In this document: positions 55,099 through 64,000 of the stretch, one piece after another | Layout: every line of letters starts with the position of its first letter | How positions within the stretch are numbered: the first letter of the stretch is position 1 | Source: Polytrichum commune | Lineage: Eukaryota > Streptophyta > Polytrichopsida > Polytrichales > Polytrichaceae | Direction: 5' to 3' | DNA: 64,000 bases | Assembly: GCA_950295325.1 (NCBI GenBank) | Contig: OX485805.1 | Location: 38,489,501-38,553,500 of the forward strand | Notes under the pieces: generated by a model | The model's database searches: none | What the model was told of the DNA's origin: nothing | The model's input: the letters and a program-made list of their open reading frames with translations, nothing else | Translations under genes and position numbers: made by a program

Positions 55099-55515
55099 TT
55101 GGCTCTGTCTATAGGACAGAGACTATGCATCAACTTCTTCGTTTCAAGAGCAAATTTCCTAACCACTTTGTGTTCACACTTGGACGTTACTTGTTCTTGT
55201 TATTTTTGGTCCACTTTATGTAATGTGGATGTTAACTATAGTTATATATATATATATAAGTGCTCCCTAAAATGCATTGAAAGAAATCTAGTTAACTATA
55301 GTTATTTCGGTAGTTCTTGATTATTTATTTTATAATTTTTGGGTGATAAATGAGTAGCTTCAATCCTTGATCTGTATTTGAGAAGGAGGTGCACAAAATC
55401 CAAGAAAGGTTTGGTATAGTGAATATCCATGAATTGGCATGAGCAAAGTGGACAACTACAATTATAGTCTTTCATAATAAAGGACAGAGCCTCACGGTTC
55501 TACCGTTTTCTTGTT
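55099..55515. repeat. ~415-bp dispersed repeat, right copy
   Basis: Partner of 52587-52999. It contains a (TA)n tract at 55242-55258 where the left copy has (CT)n-(TA)n. Confidence 0.8.
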
Positions 55516-55579
55516 GATTTCTTAACTAGATACATATAACTTTTCCCGATTGTGTTCATTGTCGAGCATAGAGAAGTTA

Positions 55580-55924
55580 CACTAGTAGGAAAGTATGCCC
55601 CCAAAAACCGCAGTGGAAATTTGTTGCGGTTCTTTTGACCAACCTGATATTTAGTCATTAAACAACTACTAATTTTTGTTTTTGTTTTTGTTTGTTTTGT
55701 GACTGCAATTTTACAAATAGCGGGACGTGTAATATACCGTTGGAAAGGTATTTTCAAGACCTTTTCATCGGTATATTACATGCCCCCAAATTCCTACAAA
55801 TTTTGGTTGCTAAACCTTAAAAAAAAAACTGCAGTTGTTTTACGACTGCATATCAGGTTGGTCAAAAAGACCGCAACCAATTTTGGTTGTAGTTCTTTTT
55901 GGCATATTTTTCTACCAATATTAG
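55580..55924. mobile_element. Foldback MITE, full-length hairpin with CACTAG end
   Basis: Starts CACTAGTAGGAAAGTATGCC and ends with its imperfect complement (GGCATATTTTTCTACC). Almost the whole 345 bp folds on itself: GCGGTTCTTTTGACCAACCT on the left pairs with AGGTTGGTCAAAAAGACCGC on the right, and the centre carries the same CGTGTAATATACCGTTGG stem as the 45580 copy. No coding capacity. Transcripts would form a long imperfect hairpin. Confidence 0.75.
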
Positions 55925-57814
55925 TAAAATTTGAAGATGTGGTCCAATCTCTCCAGGATGTGCGTCGTTATGGTGTTTACTCTTTGATCTTCACATCAAA
56001 CCACATGCCAATCAAATATAGGTGTCCAATTAAGAAAAATAATCAAATAACACCCACATATCTTAATACACATTTGAAAATGGAATATCATCCTTGTCCA
56101 CAACTGAGCTACAAATATTGATATCAATTGACCTAATGCATCCTTTATTTGTATTTGTCTTTCTTATCCTTCACGCATTCACATGCTTACTTTCTCGTAA
56201 ATTATCGTAAACATCGAAATTATTTTTATATATGACATCAAATTTGGTGCTACATGCATAAGTTTGGTTTCAAAAAGCCTTATAATTTAATACATTGTTA
56301 TATGGAAAGGAGACCAAAAGGGGATATGTATTCTCAAAGCGGGGGACACCTACAATGGTTGCCACTATGACTTATAACCTCCATCTTGTTGTTTTCCTTC
56401 TTCTCTTGTACCAATCCAAACATCCGGTTGGAGCTTTGTGGTGCATAGGGCCATTTTACACACATGACCAAGGGTTGTGAGGAACAATAATATAGGATTT
56501 CTCGTGATCATGATAGGTGGTCCGCAAACCATGACCTAAACAAAAAGCCACATCACTTTATAAAAGTCTCGATCACAAGACACAATGTAAAGCAGACTTA
56601 GACCATAACATAATGTTCATAATGCAATTAAGAAATGTAAATATTCAGAAGAAACATTATAACAATCATTACTAAAATTATATCTTTCTATAAGTAAATG
56701 TTATTGAAAATAAAGTCTCATGACATGGTTACCTTCATTCCATGTTGAAACAACTCATCTTGGTGACCATCAAAGATTATTCATTTATGGACATGCAAGA
56801 CCTTGGTCATTTCCTCATCCATTCTTTTGACATGGTCAATTTTAATTATGATGACGTGATGCAAAATGAAGTGGGATCGCCACTCATTTCTCGACGAATG
56901 AGAGAAGTTAGAAAGTGGTGGTTATGTTAAACAATTTCTTGACAATTTCTTGTACTTTTTGCTACAATGGAAAAAAGGATATGAAAATGCTTCTAATAAT
57001 GATTGAGTCCTATGTTTTTTGAATCGGCAAAAAATTGCCGTGTGGGAACCTGCCTTTCGCCGTCTGCCTTGGCTGCCAATGTATTTCCGTTGTCTTGTAC
57101 TTAACCATTCATTGGCCGCCTACCATCTCGCTGCCCCATCCATTGCCATCCACACAAATTTTCCCCTTGCCCATTCACTTTGAATTTGGCATATACAATG
57201 TAAGCATTGTTGTCCACCCTCCATCCACTACCTTGCATGCTGCAACTTGGAAATACTTTCCCAATGCCTAGTTGCGACTTGTCATTGTCCACCTCCTCTA
57301 TACTTGTTGTTGGCTAACCTATGGCCTCTAGATATGATGGACAATGCCTTGCACTATTGATGGGAACCGTGATGAAAAGTGCTTCAATGTATGATTGTTT
57401 TAGGTATGATTTTTATTGAGGCAATTTGTTGTCAATGAGGGGAATGGATTGGATGCAAGGACTTCGAGAGTGGAGGTACATTGGCGATGGTGGCAACATG
57501 ACATTTATGGCTACAAAAGGTATGAGAGTTTTCAAATTTGAATCCAACAAATATATGGGTGTTTTTATTGCTTTGCGTTTTTTTGCATTATGCAATATGC
57601 ATCTTGGGCTTTAGCGTAGGATTATGAGATTTTGCTTGCATGTGAGTGTTTTTGGGCCTTGGCTATTGTTGTGTTTGCCTTTGTTGACTTCACCTTGCTC
57701 CTAGCATTAGCCTTTACCTTCGTCACCTTGGCCTTGCCGCCTTCACCGCCCCATCCATCTATCACCCTAAAAGCATGGCTCAGACCCCTAAACAACCAAA
57801 CTTAAAATAAAGGG
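55925..57814. other. Intergenic, decayed sequence
   Basis: Contains a relative of the CAAATATAGGTGTCC repeat at about 55930-56050. No supported gene; short open frames show no domains. Confidence 0.45.
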
Positions 57815-57826
57815 TGTTGCTTATAA

Positions 57827-58299
57827 GAAGAAGAAGAAGAAGAAGAAGAACTCCGGTCCCTACTAGGGGCCGGAGTGAATAAAGTGTCTGTTCGTAGGAC
57901 AACCGCGGCCATACCCCAGGGTAGTGGCGTTGGGTGTAATACTACTTCACCCTTTGCAGGGAGTAGACACTATGTTAGTAACTGAGGTTTTAACCGGTTG
58001 AACCGGGGGGGGGGTGGGGAGGGGGGTGTGTAGGGTGCATGGATTTCAATTAGAATTTTGTGGGTCTTGCTACTTTGTTTGAGACGAGTGGCGAGCGTAT
58101 TTGTTTGGAGTATAAGTGGTGGTTGATTGTGTAGTTGGTCGCCAAGTCATGGTTCCAAGGTTGGTTGGATAAGGACGTGCGTGTTGTGTTGATACGGTCC
58201 GGGTTCGATTCGCGTTGAATCCGTCTGAGCGTGTTAGTGTAATACACTTTGACTTGGTGCTGCAAGTGAGTTAATCATAGGCAGGAAAGTTGTGCCAAT
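57827..58299 (-). mobile_element. Retroposon insertion, 473 bp, 12-bp target duplication, (TTC)n tail
   Basis: Perfect 12-bp direct repeats TGTTGCTTATAA (57815-57826 and 58300-58311) bound the insert. On the minus strand it ends in a (TTC)n tail preceded by a hairpin (CTCCGGCCCCTAGTAGGGAC.. region, 57851-57875) and a TTTATTCAC motif, the same 3' end as the 59-bp insert at 26874-26932. It includes a G-rich run at 57996-58031 (plus strand). No ORF; it is a 5'-truncated LINE or a SINE-like element. Confidence 0.8.
57996..58042 (+). repeat. G-rich run with G-quadruplex potential
   Basis: Runs of about ten, four and six G separated by single bases, then TGTGTA and GGG, satisfy the four-G-tract pattern on the plus strand. 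Confidence 0.7.
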
Positions 58300-61200
58300 T
58301 GTTGCTTATAACATCTAGGAACGACTTGTCCACTGCCGCAAACTTGGGGGACTCCTCTTCCACCTTAGTGCCCAAGCCTTCCTCATCCCTAGCTGCATTT
58401 GCGGACATTGGTGGTCTCAAACCATTATTGATGCTCCAAAGATTGGTGGAGACAATGAGCTCATCCCCTCAATGCATGAGGTACGTTTGAAAAAACAAAA
58501 CAAAAAAACTACCAAAAAAAAAAAGTGTTCGCCTTGCTCATCGTTTTTTTGATCGTCTTCCCTCTCGTTGTTTGCCTTCATGATTGTCATTATTGTTTGT
58601 CTTGTTGATAGTTAAGGTGTCATAGTGATTGACTTGGGTATTGTAGGATGTAGGTGCAAGTTTAAGGGTACTTGGCAAACCCAAGCACAGTGGTCCGAGC
58701 AGGATCTAGAAGGTGATGGCAAATTTGAGAATGTGAGGTGTGTCATTGTCTCAAAGATCAAAGGCAAGGCTAAGATCCTTGATGCTAAAGTTGAATACTT
58801 GAAAAAAATTAGGGGTGGAGAAATATTCTCTTTGATATGCCTAACATGAGGTTGAAGAAGGGGGAGTGGTATTGGGACTTAAATTGTACCCGCAAGTGCG
58901 CTAAAAATGCATTTGTTGCATTGCTAACAACCAATATTGCTACAATGGTTGCAGCATGGTTCTTCCCAAAAAAATAAAAAGGTTCAAATGGTTGTTATCT
59001 TCCACTTGCACCAATACATGAGGCCAAATACTAAGTATCCTCCCAAGAAATAGTCATTGCAAATCCTTGGCGTCCCCGAGGTGAAACCTTAACATTTTAT
59101 TCTTTGCAATTTTTCATTTTTCCCCATTTTGTGTTGCAACGTCAACTTGGTTCATAATACGTTTTGAATGCCTTTGTGGGCTCCATTGAAGCAATGGACA
59201 AAGGATGCGTGTTTGGAAATGGTTGAGAGCTTGATGAATGTTGTGCGAACAAAGACAAAAATAATAAGTGTTGCCCCATTATTTTTAATCACTTGTGATG
59301 AAGTAACAACGCTAAATAACCAATCTTGGATCAATCTTCACAAGTAAGAGTGCCCTTACTTCTCACTTTGGAATGTGTGATTGAGGGCGGTGGTGCTAAA
59401 AACATAACCAAGATTATTGTCAATGTTTTTGCTAATCAAAGTGAGTTGACCCCCAACCAAATTAGGGATTAGTTCATGGCATTTGGGGCAAATGTTGCTC
59501 TGGACCTACAAGGAAAGAGGAATGGTGTTACTAACAAGTTGCAAGTCTCTCATGCATCACACATGGAAGGCATGCATTGTGTGGCGCATCAAAACAATCT
59601 TGCAATGCAATGCCTATTAGATTTGGAAATGGTGAGTAGGATAGAAACCATGCTAATAGCCCTACACATGTATTTCAATAAGCCCCCATAATGTCCTTTG
59701 GAGCTCCAAAAGTTTGCACAATTGCTTGAGACAAAGGGTAAGAAAATATTTCAAAATGTGAAAACCAAGTGGATTAGTATGTTAAGTCCGTTGAAACGTG
59801 TCTTACACCACATATTTTTTGGGTAGAAATGTATTTGTATCATTCTCTCAAGAGGTTAGTCAAGTTATGCGCAAATATCACCCGCCGCAAAAAAAAAGAA
59901 AACAAGCATTTCTTAAAACTTGCAATCCCAATTGCCAAAGTAAATTACAAATTCATGGCTGACATCAAATGTTTTGTTGACATTATTTGTGGTGGTGCCC
60001 TTTCTTGAGGTGGCAAAGGGCTTGGTTGTCTTTGCACAAACACCCTTGGTATATGTAAGTGATTTCACAAATGCTTTCAATCTAAGCATACAAGGTGTGC
60101 ATGACTTGAATTGCTATGAGAAAACATTAAGTTGTGATGCATTTGCATGCTTCATTCGGGTTTATGAGCTCTCACATGAGAGCATTCACTTGAGGTAGCA
60201 TCTGGATGTGAATATTTGTGTAGAGCACTTAGCCTTCGAGGCCTTTTAATCCACTTCAGTTCACTCACACCTCAAACTTCCACAAGAACCTTCGTAACAA
60301 AAGAGCCATTTGACGTCACCAATTTAAAGGTGAAGGTTGAGATTGCATGTGCATTCTAATAACATTTTTGTCTTTTTTAAAATTTCAATGCATTTGGTGG
60401 TGACGTTTGTTGAGATCTAGTGTTTTATATACGCTTATAAGTTGTGGGTCTGATGTATTAGTCGAATGATTGCAAATGCAACCACAACGATGTTAATGGA
60501 ATGACAAAATAGGTTTCCACTGAGTGATGTGATGGATGCACCCTCGATTGTGTACCCTTCATTTTGGATTAAACCATGGCATGTGAACAAGCTAACATGT
60601 CATGTGCACAATTTGAAGGCCACATTTTATCACCTTGAGAATACTTCTAGCACTCCACTAGTGTATGAAACTAACCTAGTAGTGTTGGATGCAACTACAC
60701 TTGATCAACAATTGCATTAGTTTGCGGTGGCCATTATGAACAATTTGAGCATGCAATGCATGCATTGGACTTGAATGTTCATCCTATAACTAAGATTGGG
60801 CATAACTTTGCACAATCTCATCTGTTTAGGGGGATGTTTCCGAAGTTTATCAAGCTCGCAAAATTTATGATGATTTAGATATGAATTGGTTGGATTTTTT
60901 AGAATAATTGTTCTAAGTGTACTTTTAGATTCACTGCTTGTTAATTATATGATTGATGGCTTTTAGTTTATTTTAGTTGTTATTCTAATTCACAACTTGC
61001 AAGTTCTTGGGAGTGTAGAGGAGGTCTCCAATGTTTCTTTCTTGAAGAACAAATTCCAAAATCGATTGATAGAGCACTTGCCTCTTGTTACAACTATGTT
61101 TGCATATAAACATTACACTTTTAACGTCATTTCCTCACAAGAAAGATGTTTTGGATTGGAGAGCTTGCAACTTGAAGTGGGCAAGATATACATTGGGTGT

Positions 61201-61308
61201 TTGATTCACATCGAATGGTTTACAATGCAAACTTATTCAAGGGATTTTTTCACACTTCTTGGAGCATTCAAATTCAAGAGTAGAAGCAACTTATTGACTC
61301 TAAAGTAG
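58290..61308 (+). pseudogene. hAT-like transposase relic (DUF4371/zinc-finger type)
   Basis: Plus-strand pieces follow the order of hAT-like transposases with an N-terminal Cys/Trp-rich domain. 58640-58830 has GCRCKFKGTWQTQ.., 58860-58960 has MRLKKGEWYWDLNCT-like pieces, 59160-59470 contains the early catalytic region, and 59476-59691 is the best preserved part (FGANVALDLQGKRNGVT, then GMHCVAHQNNLAMQCL). 59700-59810 has LETKGKKIFQNVKTKWISML, 60490-60720 has FPLSDVMDAPSIVYPSFWI, and 60997-61308 is a C-terminal open piece. Many breaks, so it is dead. Domain assignment is from remembered motifs. The retroposon at 57827-58299 lies directly upstream. Confidence 0.6.
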
Positions 61309-62750
61309 ATTTATGCCAATTCACATGAATTAATGACATTGCATGCTTATTATGAATGAAGAAGTGTTTTCCTCCTATATTTTATTTGTGTGTGAATATG
61401 TATCATGGCTTTAAATTTGCATACTACATGCGACATTTACTCCATGAAATAATTCCCTTTATTTTTTTATTCTTAATTTTTTTTTGCACTTAGCTTAATT
61501 CCTCCAAACCATTCAATGTTTTATTGCATGTGTAATGATGTGCTCACGTGAAAATATAGCACTAAATGTAATCACTCCCTTCATCTTCTTTGCAAAATAT
61601 TATAATGAAACATATGTCCACACATACTAGGCTCCAACACGTCGTTCGCATTCCACAAAATAAATACTTCGTCTCCAAGGTAAAAGTGAAGAAAAAAGAA
61701 TGTTGGTCATGATCACTGTTCACCGTTGTAAACAATCGCTTATGTAAACACATCCATTGTTTGGATGAAGAGGCTCAAGTAACAAGAAGGCTCCTATAAA
61801 TTGAGAGCCGATTGTTATATAATTGAACACCTCTACATGGTGTTGGGTCTCTAATGCCATTTTCAAAGTCCAAATATTTGTACGTCTTATAAATTTTTAT
61901 GGTATATATAAGTGTGTGTATCTATGTGTGTGTGGGGGGGGGGGGGTACATCCGGGGCCCAATAGATGAATTTAGGCAAGCATTATGAAGCTCCGACCTA
62001 TTTCAAATTTTATGTGTATGTGCATACCAATGTTGGATATCATCTTTTTTGAAGAATATTCATGTATCCATGATGAGGATTTCATACTTTTTGACACAAG
62101 CATGGTATGAATACATGATGGCATTTTGTTTCAATGCCATTTGGGCATGTATACCATGCATGAATTTTCATACTGAAGTAAAATTGTCCTAGTAACAATA
62201 CGGCATAAAGTGGTATTAACTCGAATACACAAAGATCCTTTTACCTCGAGACACCCACCAAATGACAATATTTGACCACCAACCTACACTAATACATGCA
62301 ATCATGTTGCTTTCGCAAATAAACTGCCCTCGTTATCCATGCAAATCACCTTGGGAGTCAAATGCACATCACATAAACTTATAACTTTGTTCATTCATCA
62401 ATATAACAACCGAAATAAAAACATAATTCATGTATGTTGTTATTGTGGTAATAAACACTCGAAATAGTGTGGAATGTCGATAAACATAGCACGGGGCAAC
62501 CTAATTCCACATACGTACTAGTATAAGTGTAGTGGTTTCTCTAGAGGCCTTTTAATCAAGCCAACTTTACATACTACCAAATCCCGACAATTTGAAACAT
62601 CATACTACCATCAAACCAGCAGCATTATGAAGTTCCCAAAGAGGTGTTGTGTGGTCCCCAATATCCCTAATAATTTTGGCAATCATGAAGCATCGGCCTT
62701 CTATAGTACTTGGTTGTTGTTTCTTAGGACACAATGTAAAGTAACTCAAA
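61309..62750. other. Intergenic, nothing recognised
   Basis: AT-rich; a (TG)n-G run at about 61915-61948. No supported gene. Confidence 0.45.
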
Positions 62751-62754
62751 CTTA

Positions 62755-63253
62755 GGGCCACTTCACACACGAGACTGAGAGCCCGTGACCGTTACTCTTC
62801 AAGCACTCTCATTGGTGGAAAAGGAGGAGCCGGTCCAAGTTTGCTTCACGATACACTTGAGAGACCAACGGAGTATGTGAATGCAAGATGGATGTGAAGT
62901 CTACATGGATTCCTACATGGCATCGAATGGATCATGTTTCATGGTCACTTGGACTATTTTCAAAAACCACCACTTGGAGGTAGGTGTAACACAAAACCAG
63001 GAGATTGAGACACTCCAAATGCTCAAGACCGTTGATTTATTCTATTTTATCATGTGCGAGGATCCGCATGAATAGGAATTCATTGAAATAGCATCCGGTG
63101 GAGGGCCCGGTCACATATGACTTCACACTACACTTGAGGGCCCGTGACCACACTGCATGATTTTGGAGGTGTGTTGGGACGGCCTTGGGACACTTTCTTT
63201 TGGGCTCTCACAATTTCATGGTCACGGCTCTTGGCTCGTGTGTGAAGTGGCCC
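62755..63253. mobile_element. Tourist-like (Harbinger) MITE, 499 bp, copy B
   Basis: Perfect 19-bp ends GGGCCACTTCACACACGAG with inverted complement, extended by imperfect pairing through (A)GAGCC(C)GTGACC. TTA flanks both sides (62752-62754, 63254-63256). About 87-90% identical to copy A at 27317-27818 throughout. GGGCC termini plus a TTA duplication place it with PIF/Harbinger MITEs. Confidence 0.9.
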
Positions 63254-63256
63254 TTA

Positions 63257-64000
63257 ATGCAGTTGCACACGTTCCTAATATTCCGGCAAGGCCGGATAGG
63301 TCTTAGAGTGATCCGATTCACGTGCTTGTTATCTTGTTGGACTAACCCCTCAAAGGGGATTCAAAAGCCACGTGGCTCATGATATTTGAATAATATCTCG
63401 ATTTTTTAATAATAATTGAGGATTTAAATTGATTTTTTTCAAAACTCATTGTAGTTGTATAAGACCATCCAAATATGCTACTTATTCTAGTTATGTTCCA
63501 CTTTCTGTATGAATTATGTGTTTCTTGCATAACGTCTTATAGTTTTGCTTGAAATCTCATGATTGTGAGAACGTGGGACCACGTTGGTATGCCACACTCG
63601 CTTAGTCATGCAAGCTACGGCACCCACACATACCCTAGACTTATGCAAACATTACCCACAAACACTTAGGACCCAAACCCAACAAAAAAAATAACACTTT
63701 TACACACTTGAATACTCCTTGAAACACAAATTAGCACACTTATGCATCCTTATATACCTCCAAGCACCCTAAAGACATGCACAGAAGCCCTCAAAACACT
63801 TAGAAACAATAATCCAACAAAAAAAACACTTCCACACACATGAATGAACCTCATAAACCTAAACTTAGACCTAAAAGTTTAAATGGGAAAAGAGTAATAT
63901 TAATATCAACGCACGAGTGTGTTAACTTTGTCATCCTCTCACACCCACCCAACCCACCCCCTTGGAATAAAAATATTAAAGTAGTGTCAACCCTTGCTAC
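63257..64000. other. Intergenic, nothing recognised
   Basis: A/C-rich toward the right edge; no ORF or repeat boundary supported. Confidence 0.45.

Noticed and set aside
58160-58215. tRNA gene
   Set aside because: A- and B-box-like motifs exist but no acceptor, anticodon or T stems can be formed; it lies inside a retroposon in antisense.

Overview
The window is nuclear DNA of a land plant with a large, repeat-rich genome. Evidence: GT/AG introns, a fasciclin-like arabinogalactan protein, a six-exon HAD-family (NT5C-type) phosphatase with a plastid-like N-terminus, and plant DNA-transposon families (PIF/Harbinger with Myb/SANT partner ORFs, hAT, Mutator-like, DUF7869-type). The species cannot be fixed from sequence alone; a seed-free vascular plant or gymnosperm is my guess.

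Only two genes are well supported. One is a minus-strand fasciclin-like AGP (29880-30731). The other is a minus-strand HAD/NT5C-type phosphatase whose six exons (39496-43509) join in frame into a 351-residue protein carrying all HAD motifs. A third, intronless ORF (989-1606, +) encodes a secreted protein with a Pro/Ser tail and may be a very diverged relative of the fasciclin protein. Weaker gene pieces are a signal-peptide exon (19375-19496, +), an exon-like fragment at 13302-13431 (-) and an 84-bp open exon at 12185-12268 (+).

Layout: 1-988, 270-bp tandem repeats that include the start codon of the 989 gene; 2.9-3.2 kb, a small hAT MITE nested in an older copy of itself, with relatives at 12.4 and 14.3 kb; 5.5-7.9 kb, a decayed Harbinger transposase converging on its Myb-like partner ORF; 8.1-8.6 kb, a 5'-truncated retroposon; 10.5-11.25 kb, an 87-bp minisatellite; 15.1-15.9 kb, a Mutator-like element with a 9-bp target duplication; 16.9-18.5 kb, a Harbinger-like element holding a nested pogo/Emigrant-like element; 22.2-24.6 kb, a DUF7869-type transposase relic; 27.3 and 62.8 kb, two copies of a 500-bp Tourist-like MITE; 28.9-31.4 kb, the fasciclin gene with tandem repeats on both sides; 34.7-38.9 kb, a 4.26-kb Harbinger-like element with a SANT/NAM-associated ORF, a 49-bp satellite and further repeats; 39.5-44.7 kb, the HAD gene and its leader; 45-57 kb, mostly decayed repeats including two hairpin (foldback) MITEs; 57.8-61.3 kb, a retroposon with a 12-bp target duplication beside a hAT-like transposase relic; 61.3-64 kb, decayed repeats.

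The two real genes have no visible functional link. I see no rRNA, tRNA gene, CRISPR array or virus-like coding region. The most interesting structures are start codons and 3' ends of genes caught in local tandem duplication, and the precise target-site duplications that let several short elements be delimited by eye.
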